This document shows positions 54,448-63,160 of a stretch of DNA of 64,000 bases, piece after piece (positions within the stretch are counted from its first letter, which is position 1; each line of letters opens with the position of its first letter). The stretch covers positions 6,638,501 to 6,702,500 of the forward strand of contig NC_008268.1 in NCBI RefSeq assembly GCF_000014565.1. The letters run 5' to 3'. The stretch comes from Rhodococcus jostii RHA1 (GTDB lineage: Bacteria > Actinomycetota > Actinomycetes > Mycobacteriales > Mycobacteriaceae). The notes beneath the pieces are model-generated. The model was not told where the DNA came from, made no database searches, and saw only the letters and a program-made list of their open reading frames with translations. The position numbers and the translations under genes are program-made.

Positions 54448-54951
54448 ATGTTCGACCGTGAGGGTCTGCGCGTGCGCGAGCACGAGTTGCAGGATCAGAT
54501 CGATTCGATGCTGGCCGCGCTCGACCGGCAGACGCAGGAACTGCATGCCGCTCAGCAGCAGGTGGCGCAGCTGCGGGTGAGTGGGGCGTCCACAGACGGA
54601 CTGGTGCAGGTGGTGGTGAACTCGGTGGGCGGCGTGGTGGACGTGCGCCTCGCGCCGAACGCGTTCCGGCGGTCCACCCCCGAGTCGCTGGGACGTGCGA
54701 TGACCGAAGCCGCCCGGCGTGCGGGCGAGGCCGCGCACACCGAGTCGGTGCGCATCATGGGATCGATCGTGGCCGCGACCGAGACCCTGCCGGATCTGCC
54801 GGACCTCGTCCCCGGCGCTCCGAGCCTGCGGGACTTCCTCCCGCGCCTCGAGCCCGAAGTCGGTGGCGTCCCGGCCGATCGGGAACCGGACCCGGACGAT
54901 CCCGACGACGCGCAGTGGAATCGGCCGGTCCTGCGGGACGGGTGGCAGTGA
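54448..54951 (+). CDS. YbaB/EbfC-family protein (EspL-like)
   Basis: A 167-residue protein. The N-terminal helix (REHELQDQIDSMLAALDRQTQ) and the two-layer core (STDGLVQVVVNSVGGVVDVRLAPNAF; SLGRAMTEAARRAGEAAH) fit the YbaB DNA-binding fold. YbaB-like proteins also occur as type VII secretion accessory proteins (EspL in ESX-1), which fits the WXG-like genes that follow. ATG at 54448 follows a G-run; GTGA overlap with the next gene. Confidence 0.8.
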   Translation: MFDREGLRVREHELQDQIDSMLAALDRQTQELHAAQQQVAQLRVSGASTDGLVQVVVNSVGGVVDVRLAPNAFRRSTPESLGRAMTEAARRAGEAAHTESVRIMGSIVAATETLPDLPDLVPGAPSLRDFLPRLEPEVGGVPADREPDPDDPDDAQWNRPVLRDGWQ

Positions 54952-55262
54952 GCGCGCAGCTGTGGGTGGACCCGGCGCATCTGCGCAGCGTCGCACCCCG
55001 ATTCGACGCACTGTCGCAGCGGATGGCAGCGGTCGCCGCCACACTGCACTCGACCCTCGAGGCCGAGGGTGAATGCTGGGGCGGCGACGAGACCGGGACG
55101 ACGTTCGCGAGCGGGTATCTGCCGTCCGCGGACGCGGCCGGGCAGTCGCTGGGGTTCGCCGTCGGGGCGCTGGCCGCGCTCGGATCCAGACTCGGAAGCA
55201 CCGCCGACTCGTTCGATGACACCGACCGCGGCACCGCATCCAGCCTCGCCGGGCTGTTCTGA
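54948..55262 (+). CDS. WXG100-like type VII secretion target family protein
   Basis: A 104-residue helical protein with EsxA/EspC-like layout: helix 1 WVDPAHLRSVAPRFDALSQRMAAV, a turn with WGGDETG (W-x-G type), and helix 2 TFASGYLPSADAAGQSLG continuing to FDDTDRGTASSLAGLF. WXG100-like proteins are exported as dimers by type VII secretion. It overlaps the preceding gene by four bases and the next by one base. Confidence 0.75.
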   Translation: MSAQLWVDPAHLRSVAPRFDALSQRMAAVAATLHSTLEAEGECWGGDETGTTFASGYLPSADAAGQSLGFAVGALAALGSRLGSTADSFDDTDRGTASSLAGLF

Positions 55263-56107
55263 TGGGCATCGAGGTTCCGGGCAGTGTCCGGTGGTTGGCG
55301 GAGAAGGTCGTCGGGGCGGACTGGCCCGACGCGGACGAAACGGCGATGGAGCGGCTCGGGCAGGGGTGGAAGGACGCCGGTGCCTCGCTCGACGACATCA
55401 TCGAGGAGGCCGACGCCGCGATGCGGTCGGCCATGTCCGGGGTGAGTGGTGACGTCGACACCGCGATGGCGCAGCACTGGGCGCGGATCGGTGCGGACGG
55501 GGCACTACGCGAGTTGTCGGGGTTGCTCCACGAACTGGGCGACACCCTCGACTGGTCGGCCGATGACATCCGGGTCGCGAAACTGTCGATCATCGCGGCC
55601 CTGGTGGCACTGGCGGCCGAACTCGTCGCGGTCGCGGTGGCCAGCGCGATGACGTTCGGCGCGGCGAGCCCGGCCGCGTTCGCGGCGGAAGCGGCCACAC
55701 AGGTCACCGTCCGGATGATCATCCGGCAGCTGATCACCTCGATCCTCACCCGCGCCACGACGGGCGCGGCGGCCGGCGCCGGAGCCCAGGCGGTCCTCGA
55801 GGCTGCGTTTCAGAAGTACGAGATACACGTGGGTCGGCGCGACAGCATGGATTGGGGCAACGTTGCAGAGGCGGGCGGCAAGGGTGCGGTTCGGGGAGGC
55901 GTGAAGGGGGCGGTCAACGGCGCGTTCGGGCTGAAGTTCACCGACCCTCGTTCTCAGTTCGGGGGCATGCTCGGCTCCTACGTGCAGGAGGAGACGGTCG
56001 GCGCACCGCGGTTCAGCGGCGCCGTCGTCGACGAGGTGCTGGACCGGACCGGACTCGACGACGACGTCCGGCGTGCCCGCGACGAGATCGACGGGCGTCT
56101 GCCGTGA
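55262..56107 (+). CDS. WXG100-like N-terminal domain protein (CpnT-NTD/polymorphic-toxin-leader type)
   Basis: A 281-residue protein. Residues ~1-170 match the WXG100-like leader of large type VII effectors (VPGSVRWLAEKVVGADWPDADE; GRTLDWSADD-type stretch around 97; ASPAAFAAEAATQVTVRMIIRQ). A hydrophobic stretch lies at ~110-135. The C-terminal ~100 residues (GGKGAVRGGVKGAVNGAFGL) are Gly-rich, and no toxin domain is seen. Full-length effectors of this type are longer. It may be an orphan leader, a truncated effector, or a non-toxic secretion partner. Confidence 0.7.
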   Translation: MGIEVPGSVRWLAEKVVGADWPDADETAMERLGQGWKDAGASLDDIIEEADAAMRSAMSGVSGDVDTAMAQHWARIGADGALRELSGLLHELGDTLDWSADDIRVAKLSIIAALVALAAELVAVAVASAMTFGAASPAAFAAEAATQVTVRMIIRQLITSILTRATTGAAAGAGAQAVLEAAFQKYEIHVGRRDSMDWGNVAEAGGKGAVRGGVKGAVNGAFGLKFTDPRSQFGGMLGSYVQEETVGAPRFSGAVVDEVLDRTGLDDDVRRARDEIDGRLP

Positions 56108-56547
56108 ACGGGGCCGACAGCCGGCTGCGGGTCCGGCCCGCCGGTCACCTCCGGCGTGGTGTCGCCCTGGTGCTGGACCTCGTGTTGCACGCACTCGTCG
56201 GGGCCGTGGTCGGGGTCCTCGTCTACATCGTGCAGACGGCCGGACAGTCGGTGCCGCCGAACGCGGCGGAGGGAACGGCGGGGTTCGCGGTGATACCGGC
56301 GTGGCTCGTGTTCTCGTTCGTCCACCGGACCGCGATTCAGGCGCGATTCCATGCGACGTTCGGCAAGTGGATGACGGGTCTCTGCGTCGTGCGGCCGGAC
56401 GACGGAACGTGGCCGAGCTTCGGATATCTGGTGAAGGCCTGGTTCCGCAGTGCCGGTGCGGCTCTCCAATCGGATACCGCCACCGACGGGGAAGACGGGA
56501 TGCCGGCGGTGGTGCGGCGACAGAGCGAATCATTCGACACGCTCTAG
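56104..56547 (+). CDS. RDD-family membrane protein
   Basis: A 147-residue protein with two to three hydrophobic stretches (about 20-45, 60-80) and the RDD-like segments RRGVALVLDLVLHAL and RFHATFGKWMTGLCVV. The start is GTG overlapping the preceding stop (GTGA). RDD proteins often act as transporters or accessories near type VII genes. It is the last gene of the four-gene cassette. Confidence 0.72.
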   Translation: MNGADSRLRVRPAGHLRRGVALVLDLVLHALVGAVVGVLVYIVQTAGQSVPPNAAEGTAGFAVIPAWLVFSFVHRTAIQARFHATFGKWMTGLCVVRPDDGTWPSFGYLVKAWFRSAGAALQSDTATDGEDGMPAVVRRQSESFDTL

Positions 56548-56586
56548 AGTGGGGTGACTCTACCGCCCACGCGAGGAACAGCTGCA

Positions 56587-57246
56587 GTGACTTTGCCTGA
56601 AACACCCCCGTACCGTGTCTTTCTCGTCGATGATCATGCCGTTTTCCGTTCCGGGGTCCGCGCCGAACTCGGCAGGGAAGCGGACATGGAGGTGGTAGGC
56701 GAGGCGGGCGGTGTCGCGGAGGCGGTGGCCGGGATCAACGCCACCTCGCCGCACGTCGTGCTGCTCGACGTCCACATGCCCGACGGCGGCGGTGTCGCCG
56801 TGCTGCGGGGCATCGAGTCGGGTCCGGTGTGCCTGGCACTGAGCGTGTCCGACGCCGCCGAGGATGTGATCGCCGTGATTCGCGCCGGGGCACGCGGGTA
56901 CGTCACCAAGACGATCTCGGGCGCGGAACTGGCCGACGGCGTGCGCCGCGTCGCCGGCGGTGACGCCGTGTTCAGCCCGAGGCTCGCGGGATTCGTGCTG
57001 GACTCCTTCACCGGGCGTTCCAATGCTCCTGAGCCGCAGCTGGATCCGGAGCTGGATTCGCTGACACCGCGGGAGCTGGAAGTGCTGCGGCTGCTCGCGC
57101 GGGGGTACACGTACCGCGAGATCGCCGAGGAACTGGTGATCTCGGTGAAGACGGTCGAAACGCATGCGTCGAACGTGCTGCGGAAGACGCAGCAGTCCAA
57201 CCGGAATGCGCTCACGAGGTGGGCGCACCGCCGGCGGATCGACTGA
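56587..57246 (+). CDS. LuxR-family response regulator (LiaR/NarL-type)
   Basis: A 219-residue regulator. The receiver domain has the acidic pair in FLVDDHAVFRSG and phospho-acceptor Asp61 in VVLLDVHMPDGG. The C-terminal LuxR helix-turn-helix is LTPRELEVLRLLARGYTYREIA and ISVKTVETHASNVLRK. It is very probably the partner of the PspC-histidine kinase at 52946. The start is GTG at 56587 after a GAGGA site. It converges with the Ser/Thr kinase gene. Confidence 0.9.
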   Translation: MTLPETPPYRVFLVDDHAVFRSGVRAELGREADMEVVGEAGGVAEAVAGINATSPHVVLLDVHMPDGGGVAVLRGIESGPVCLALSVSDAAEDVIAVIRAGARGYVTKTISGAELADGVRRVAGGDAVFSPRLAGFVLDSFTGRSNAPEPQLDPELDSLTPRELEVLRLLARGYTYREIAEELVISVKTVETHASNVLRKTQQSNRNALTRWAHRRRID

Positions 57247-57258
57247 CCTCCCGGGGTG

Positions 57259-58473
57259 TCAGGGCTGGGCGAGGAGGACGATCACGGCCACGAGCACGGC
57301 CAGGATCAGGATCGCGACCATGACACCCATGGCGATCGGCGCCCACGCCACCACCTGATCGCGGACGGTGGGGGCCGGCGAACCGGGAGCGGGTTTCGTC
57401 GGGCGCGGCGGCCACTGCAACCGGCCGAGCGGACGCGGCACGTTCTTGAGCGGGGTGCTCTGAGGCACGGCGGGCAGACCGGCCTGGGTGGAACTCACCA
57501 GCTTGCTGCGCCGGCGTGAGTCGGGCAAGGGGGTCGAACGGTGTGCCCACGCAGGGATGGTGCCGTCTGCGGAATAGACGGGCGAGCCGACGAGGTGCGC
57601 GACGTTCCCGTCCCCGGACATGGCCACCCGGGCCAGGGCGTCGCGGGCCTCGGCCATCGTCGGACGACGCGCCGGGTCGGGCTCGAGCAGGTGCAGCAGC
57701 GTGTCGGTGAGCGGTCCGGCCTTACTCGGACGGTAGATCTCGGCCTTCGCGACCCGGTGCAGGAGTGCGATGGAATCGGAGTCGATCCCGAACGGCGGCT
57801 GGCCCTCGACGACGGTGTACAGCGTGGAACCGAGCGAGAAGACGTCGCTGGCCTCGGTGGGGTCCTGACCGCGGGCGACCTCGGGGGAGAAGTACGCGGG
57901 TGTGCCGGTGATGACCCCGTTCGTGGTGTCGGCGGAGTCGCCCTTGGCGCGGGCGATGCCGAAGTCGCTGATCTTGACGGTGCCGAGTTCGCGGCCGCGG
58001 TCGGCGACGAGGATGTTGCCCGGCTTGATGTCCCGGTGCACGATCCCGGCGGCGTGGGCGGCGGTGAGCGCGTCGGCCACCTGCGCGCCGATCTGGGCGA
58101 CCTCGAGCGGGGGCAGTGTGTCGGCGATGTTCATCGCCTGGGCGAGGCTGCGCGACGGCAGGTACTCCATGACCAGCCAGGGCTCGCCTGCCTCGAGCGC
58201 GACGTCGTACATCGCGATGGAATGGCTGTGGGCGAGTTTGGCGGCGTTGCGCCCTTCCCGCATGGTGCGTTCGCGGACACGACGGGCCTCGTCGGGGTCG
58301 AGTCCGGCCGTCGTGGTGACCTGTTTGATGGCGACGTCGCGGTGCAGCAGGGTGTCCCGTGCGAGCCAGACCGCGCCCATTCCACCGCCGCCCAGTTTGG
58401 ACCGCAGGCGGTACCTTCCGGCCACCAGGTATTCGGGTCCGATGCCCCTTTCGCTCTGCTCCTGCTCCATCAC
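57259..58473 (-). CDS. Serine/threonine protein kinase with C-terminal membrane anchor
   Basis: A 404-residue PknB-type kinase. The glycine loop GGGGMGAVWLAR, Lys50 in VAIKQV, catalytic HRDIKPGN, DFGIAR and GTPAYFSPEVARGQDPTEASDVFSLG are intact. The ~100-residue linker is Pro-rich, and one membrane helix lies near 380-400, followed by a very short outer end, so no extracellular PASTA sensor is present. Confidence 0.92.
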   Translation of the reverse strand: MMEQEQSERGIGPEYLVAGRYRLRSKLGGGGMGAVWLARDTLLHRDVAIKQVTTTAGLDPDEARRVRERTMREGRNAAKLAHSHSIAMYDVALEAGEPWLVMEYLPSRSLAQAMNIADTLPPLEVAQIGAQVADALTAAHAAGIVHRDIKPGNILVADRGRELGTVKISDFGIARAKGDSADTTNGVITGTPAYFSPEVARGQDPTEASDVFSLGSTLYTVVEGQPPFGIDSDSIALLHRVAKAEIYRPSKAGPLTDTLLHLLEPDPARRPTMAEARDALARVAMSGDGNVAHLVGSPVYSADGTIPAWAHRSTPLPDSRRRSKLVSSTQAGLPAVPQSTPLKNVPRPLGRLQWPPRPTKPAPGSPAPTVRDQVVAWAPIAMGVMVAILILAVLVAVIVLLAQP

Positions 58474-58581
58474 GCGTTCAGGTTAGAGGATTGCGCGGAC
58501 ACGGGATGCGCGACGGTCCTGACCTGGCCGTTCGGGGTCCACTTGACGGGCCTCCACCGACCGGCTTTACTTGAAATGAGT

Positions 58582-58597
58582 TCGAAAATACGTTCGA
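58582..58597. promoter_or_regulatory. LexA (SOS) box upstream of imuA'
   Basis: TCGAAAATACGTTCGA matches the actinobacterial LexA consensus TCGAAC-N4-GTTCGA with one mismatch. A second partial match (TCGAAC with GTTCGA nine bases apart) overlaps it at 58595-58614. It fits DNA-damage control of imuA'-imuB. Confidence 0.75.
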
Positions 58598-58645
58598 ACA
58601 AAGCGTCTGTTCGAGCCGCGTCTTCCCCGTGGTTGCCGACCGCTG

Positions 58646-59521
58646 TTGGTGCCGAGTGTCAGGGGTGTCGAGTTGGCTGAAGTGGCCGGCGAGCCGGGGT
58701 TTCCGGTGCCGGGGACTCCCGAGTTGTCCGGGCTGTCCCGGCAGGAGCGTCTGGACTACCTCCGACGACGGATGGCCGCTGTTCCCGCGCGCGGTGAATC
58801 GGTGGCGAGCCGCGCCCCGGTGGAGAGTGCGCTCCCCACGACGGGCACGTCCGCAGCGCCCGATTCCCATGCTGCCGGGGTGCTTCCGGTTCCGGCTGCG
58901 CTGGCCGAGCTCCTTCCCCGAGGCGGGCTGGTGCGCGGTTCGGTGGTGTCGGTGTCGGGTGCCACCTCGCTCCTGCTGGGTTTGGTCGCGTCCGTGACCG
59001 CGGGCGGCGGACACGTCGCGGTGATCGGACATCCCCGGCTCGGGGTGCTGGCAGCGGTCGAGATGGGGGCGCAGCTGGAACGGCTGGCCCTGATCCCCGA
59101 TCCGGGCGCCGATCCGGTGGAGATCGCCGCGGTGCTCCTGGACGGAATGGATCTGGTGGTGCTCGGACTGGGTGGGGCGTCGGTGGCGCCGTCCCGGGCG
59201 CGTGCGGTGGTGGCCCGGGCCCGGAGCAAGGGGTCGACCCTGGTCGTCACGGACGGGCACTGGGACGGCGCGGAGATGCGGCTGGAAGCCCGGGTGCACG
59301 GTTACGCCGGACTGGGCAACGGATCTCAGGACCGGGGATGCGGGCGGTTGCGTTCCCTCAGCCTGGCGGTGTGCGCCCGGGGGCGGTCGTTCCAGCCGCG
59401 CACCACCCGGTTGGACGTGCGGTCGGCGCAGGGCCGGGTGGAATGGGTGAGCGCACCGGAACCGGTGGCGCCCCTCGAGGTCGCCCCCTTCCCGGCGCCG
59501 GTGGAGGTGGTGGGTCTGTGA
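58646..59521 (+). CDS. imuA': Mutasome accessory protein ImuA'
   Basis: A 291-residue RecA-like protein (Rv3395c type). [25 protein letters not shown] resembles the RecA core start without a proper Walker A lysine. ImuA' works with ImuB and DnaE2 in error-prone translesion synthesis. The frame begins with TTG at 58646 (GTG at 58649 and a TTG further on are alternatives), so the exact start is uncertain. It overlaps imuB by four bases and follows a LexA box. Confidence 0.88.
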   Translation: MVPSVRGVELAEVAGEPGFPVPGTPELSGLSRQERLDYLRRRMAAVPARGESVASRAPVESALPTTGTSAAPDSHAAGVLPVPAALAELLPRGGLVRGSVVSVSGATSLLLGLVASVTAGGGHVAVIGHPRLGVLAAVEMGAQLERLALIPDPGADPVEIAAVLLDGMDLVVLGLGGASVAPSRARAVVARARSKGSTLVVTDGHWDGAEMRLEARVHGYAGLGNGSQDRGCGRLRSLSLAVCARGRSFQPRTTRLDVRSAQGRVEWVSAPEPVAPLEVAPFPAPVEVVGL

Positions 59522-61071
59522 GCCGGGTGCTGGCGTTGTGGTGCCCCGACTGGCCCGCGGTCGCGGCGGCCGCTGCCGCGGACCTCCCGCCGACTCACCC
59601 GGTGGCGGTGACGTCGGGCAATCGGGTGATCGCCTGCTCGGCACCGGCCCGCGCGGACGGGGTGCGCAGAGGCCTGCGCCGCCGCGAGGCCCAGGCCCGG
59701 TGCCCCCGGTTGCACGTGGTGACCGCCGATCCCGACCGCGACGCGCGGCTGTTCGAGGCGGTCGCCTCGGCCGTCGACGCGGTGGCGCCCGGTGTCGAGG
59801 TGCTGCGACCCGGTCTGGTGGTGCTGTCCGCTCGCGGTGTCGCCCGGTACTTCGGTTCGGAGGAAGCCGCCGCGGAGCGGTTGGTGGACCAGGTGTCGGC
59901 GGTGGGGGTGGAGTGCCAGGTCGGCATCGCCGATCAGCTGTCCACGGCCGTGATCGCCGCGCGCAGAGCAACTCTCGTGCCGCCCGGTGAGGGGACGGCC
60001 TTCCTGGCGCCGCTCCCGATGCGGGAACTGGCCGCCGAGCCGAGCCTCGCGGCACCCCATCGCGGTGAGCTGGTCGATCTGCTGCACCGGCTCGGGTTGC
60101 GCACGATCGGCAGTTTCGCCGCGCTGTCGGCGGGCGATGTGGCGTCGCGGTTCGGAACCGATGCGGTGCTGGCGCATCGCGCTGCGCGGAGTGAACCGGA
60201 GCGTCCGCCGTCGGGCCGGTCGCTGCCTCCCGACCTGGAGGTCGAGGAACGGTGCGATCCCGTCATCGAACGGGTCGACGCCGCCGCCTTCGCGGGGCGT
60301 GCGCTGGCGGAGAAGCTTCATCGCACACTGTCGGACGCCGCGGTGGCCTGCACCCGGCTGTCGATTTCGGCGAGCACCGGCAACGGTGAGCAACTGTCCC
60401 GAATCTGGAGGTGCGCGGAACCGTTGACGCCGGAGGCGACGGCGGACCGGGTGCGGTGGCAGCTGGACGGGTGGCTGACCGGGCGCAGCGAGAAGCGGCC
60501 CTCCGCCGGTATCGCCGTCCTGCGGCTCGAACCGGTGGAAGTGGTGGCCGCCGGCGCCCTGCAGCTGGGACTGTGGGGTGGGGTCGGCGACCGGGACGAG
60601 CGGGCCCGGCGGGCTCTGGTGCGGGTGCAGGGTCTGCTCGGCGGGGAAGCCGTGCAGGTGGGTGTCCTCAGCGGTGGGCGGGGCCCGGCGGAGCGCATCA
60701 CGTTGCTGCCGTTGGGCGACGAGCTGATTCCGCGCAACGATCCGTCGGAGCCGTGGCCGGGCACGTTGCCGGAACCGGCGCCTGCCGCGGTGCTGACCGC
60801 GTATCCGGAGGTGTGGATGTCGGACGAGCGGGGTATGGCTGTGACGGTCACGGAACGGGGTGTGTTCAGCGCGCCTCCCGCGCGGTTGCGGTGGGGGAGC
60901 CGAGAGTGGGCGGTGTGCGGATGGGCCGGACCGTGGCCGGTGGACGAGCGGTGGTGGGACCCTCCGGCCGCCCGGACGGCGGCCCGGGCCCAGGTGCTGC
61001 TGGAAGAGTCGCGGGCGCTGCTGGTGATCTGCACGGCTGGCCGCTGGTCGGTGGAGGGAATCTATGAGTGA
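59518..61071 (+). CDS. imuB: Y-family-like DNA polymerase subunit ImuB
   Basis: A 517-residue Y-family polymerase homologue. The N-terminal [14 protein letters not shown] replaces the catalytic acidic block of true Y-family polymerases, as expected for the inactive mutasome hub. The palm, helix-hairpin-helix ([24 protein letters not shown]) and little-finger regions are visible. It links DnaE2, the sliding clamp and ImuA'. The start is GTG overlapping the imuA' stop. Confidence 0.92.
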   Translation: MSRVLALWCPDWPAVAAAAAADLPPTHPVAVTSGNRVIACSAPARADGVRRGLRRREAQARCPRLHVVTADPDRDARLFEAVASAVDAVAPGVEVLRPGLVVLSARGVARYFGSEEAAAERLVDQVSAVGVECQVGIADQLSTAVIAARRATLVPPGEGTAFLAPLPMRELAAEPSLAAPHRGELVDLLHRLGLRTIGSFAALSAGDVASRFGTDAVLAHRAARSEPERPPSGRSLPPDLEVEERCDPVIERVDAAAFAGRALAEKLHRTLSDAAVACTRLSISASTGNGEQLSRIWRCAEPLTPEATADRVRWQLDGWLTGRSEKRPSAGIAVLRLEPVEVVAAGALQLGLWGGVGDRDERARRALVRVQGLLGGEAVQVGVLSGGRGPAERITLLPLGDELIPRNDPSEPWPGTLPEPAPAAVLTAYPEVWMSDERGMAVTVTERGVFSAPPARLRWGSREWAVCGWAGPWPVDERWWDPPAARTAARAQVLLEESRALLVICTAGRWSVEGIYE

Positions 61072-61666
61072 CACGGAGCGGGACGCACCGCACCGCAGGA
61101 TCGTCGTCCAGGAATTGACGAGCCTCGACGGGTTCGTCGCCGGACGGTCCGGCGAGCTGGACTTCTTCGATGCGGTGCCGGATTACGGTGAGGTGGACCG
61201 ATACAACCTCCGTCTGCTCGCCGACACGGACCTCGCCCTGCTCGGGCGAAAGACGTATCAGATGTTCTCGGACTACTGGCCCACCGAACAGGCGCAGGGT
61301 GAGGTCGTGGCCGAGGCCGTCAACTCGATCCCGAAACTCGTGTTCTCCTCGACGCTGGACAGCGCCCCGTGGGGGGATCGGGAGCCGGCGCAGCTGTGGC
61401 CGGGCGACGCCGTCGAGCGGGTGCAGCACCTCCGGCAGGAGCCCGGTGGCGACATGATCGTCTGGGGGAGCATCACCCTCGCGCGGGCACTGCTCGCCGC
61501 CGAGCGGGTCGACGAAATCCAGTTGCACGTGGTGCCGATCCTGCTGGGGCACGGCCGCAGGCTCCTCGACGAGGACACCGGGATGCATGCGCTGACGTTG
61601 CTGGAGTCGAAGGGGTACGACTCCGGGGTGGTCACGTTGCGTTATCGGGTGGGGCGGGCGGCGTAA
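61064..61666 (+). CDS. Dihydrofolate reductase-like (RibD C-terminal domain) protein
   Basis: A 200-residue protein with the RibD-C fold (VVQELTSLDGFVAG, LALLGRKTYQMFSDYW, MIVWGSITLARALLA, ELQLHVVPILLGHGRRL-like region). Members reduce unknown substrates with NADPH and are usually not essential folate enzymes. It overlaps imuB by eight bases (ATGAGTGA). Confidence 0.85.
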   Translation: MSDTERDAPHRRIVVQELTSLDGFVAGRSGELDFFDAVPDYGEVDRYNLRLLADTDLALLGRKTYQMFSDYWPTEQAQGEVVAEAVNSIPKLVFSSTLDSAPWGDREPAQLWPGDAVERVQHLRQEPGGDMIVWGSITLARALLAAERVDEIQLHVVPILLGHGRRLLDEDTGMHALTLLESKGYDSGVVTLRYRVGRAA

Positions 61667-61810
61667 CCCGCCCGGCGACCTGTCTTGCGAATCGACCGTT
61701 CGAAATGCTTTGCTGTGCAGAGGGTCGCGTGCCGGTGGCGGACAGCGTCAGGCATGGAGGCCGGCCACGGCCGCATCGTCGGGTCGTGGCATACCTCGAA
61801 AGGGTCGACT

Positions 61811-62194
61811 GTGACCATTTCTTTCAACCACACGATTGTCGCTGCCAAGAACAAGCAGGAGTCGGCGACATTCTTCACCACGTTGTTCGGACTGCCGGAC
61901 GCCGTGCCTGCCGGACATTTTCTGGCGGTCGCCCTCGACAACGGGGTGTCTCTCGACTTCGCGGAACCGCCGGTCGAATTCCCGCCGCAGCATTATGCGT
62001 TCCTCGTCGGTGAGGACGACTTCGACCGGATCTACGGTCTGATCGTCGAGTGGGGGCTCGATCACTGGGCGGATCCGCGGCAGACGCTGCCGGGCACCAT
62101 CAACACCAACGACGGCGGGCGGGGCGTCTACTTCCTCGACCCGTCCGGTCACTATCTGGAGATCATCACCCGCCCGTACGGGTCGGGCGGGTAG
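61811..62194 (+). CDS. VOC-family (glyoxalase/dioxygenase-fold) protein
   Basis: A 127-residue protein starting at the GTG at 61811 after an AAAGGG site. NHTIVAAKNKQESATFFTTLFG and GGRGVYFLDPSGHYLEIITRPYG are typical VOC halves. The family includes glyoxalases, dioxygenases and resistance proteins; the substrate is not known. Confidence 0.88.
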   Translation: MTISFNHTIVAAKNKQESATFFTTLFGLPDAVPAGHFLAVALDNGVSLDFAEPPVEFPPQHYAFLVGEDDFDRIYGLIVEWGLDHWADPRQTLPGTINTNDGGRGVYFLDPSGHYLEIITRPYGSGG

Positions 62195-62222
62195 TCCGTG
62201 GCGGTCGCTAGTCTGGATTCTC

Positions 62223-63008
62223 GTGGAGACGAGCAGGACTACCCCGACGCGCGCCGGTATCGAGATCGCCTACCGGGACAGCGGCGAGTCCTCGGTGCCG
62301 GGGACGTCGGGCGTCCATCCCGTGCCGGTGGTTCTGGTGCACGGGATGGGCGGTGACGGCGGCACCTGGGACCGCTTCGCCCGCGCACTCGTCGCCCGCG
62401 GGCGCCGCGTCCTCGTCGTGGATCTGCGGGGGCACGGTCGCAGTGCCCGCGCCGCGTCGTACCTTTTCGAGGAGTTCGGCGCCGACGTGGTGGAGGTGTG
62501 CGACAACCTCGGGCTGACGCGGGTGGATCTCGTCGGGCATTCGCTCGGTGGTCATGCGGCGTCGCTCGCGGCCCAGACCCGGCCCGGGCTGGTTCGCCGG
62601 CTGGTGATCGAGGAGGCCCCGCTCCCGTTGCGTCCCGGTGACCCGGAACAGGTTTTCGCGAATCGGCTGCCGTCGCTGCCGGAACTGTGGCACGCGACGA
62701 CGAGCCTGATCCGGCATCCGCGGGCCGCGTTCGCGTTCGACCGGTCGATGACGGGCTCGGCGCTCGAGCAGTTCCGCCGCCCGGATCCGTTGTGGTGGGA
62801 CAGATTGCCGGACATCGAGGCCGACACGCTCATCCTGCGGGGCGGTCTGGGCGGAATGGTGGATCCGCGCAGACTCGAGTCCGCAGTGGCGGCGATACCG
62901 AACTGCCGGGTGGTGGTGTTCCGTAGCGGGCACAGCATTCACCGCGACCGTTACGACGACTTCGTGGCGGCGGTCCTGCCGTTCTTGATGAAGCTCGAGA
63001 CGAGCTGA
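62223..63008 (+). CDS. Alpha/beta-fold hydrolase
   Basis: A 261-residue hydrolase starting with GTG. The oxyanion loop VLVHGMGGDGGTWDRFA, nucleophile elbow VGHSLGGHAAS, acid in LILRGGLGGMVD region, and His in FRSGHSIHRD form a standard triad. Substrate is unknown. It is separate in type from the larger hydrolase near alr. Confidence 0.88.
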   Translation: METSRTTPTRAGIEIAYRDSGESSVPGTSGVHPVPVVLVHGMGGDGGTWDRFARALVARGRRVLVVDLRGHGRSARAASYLFEEFGADVVEVCDNLGLTRVDLVGHSLGGHAASLAAQTRPGLVRRLVIEEAPLPLRPGDPEQVFANRLPSLPELWHATTSLIRHPRAAFAFDRSMTGSALEQFRRPDPLWWDRLPDIEADTLILRGGLGGMVDPRRLESAVAAIPNCRVVVFRSGHSIHRDRYDDFVAAVLPFLMKLETS

Positions 63009-63160
63009 CAAAAAGTCCGGAAATGTAAACCGCGACGGCGTCGACAGGACTAGCGTGGGAACCGAAGCGGGGGCTCGGAACGGGCCGGTTGTCACGATGA
63101 GCGCCCCGAAGCCGCGGGGCGTCCGACGACGTCTTCCGCACGTCCGGAAGAAGGCCAACG

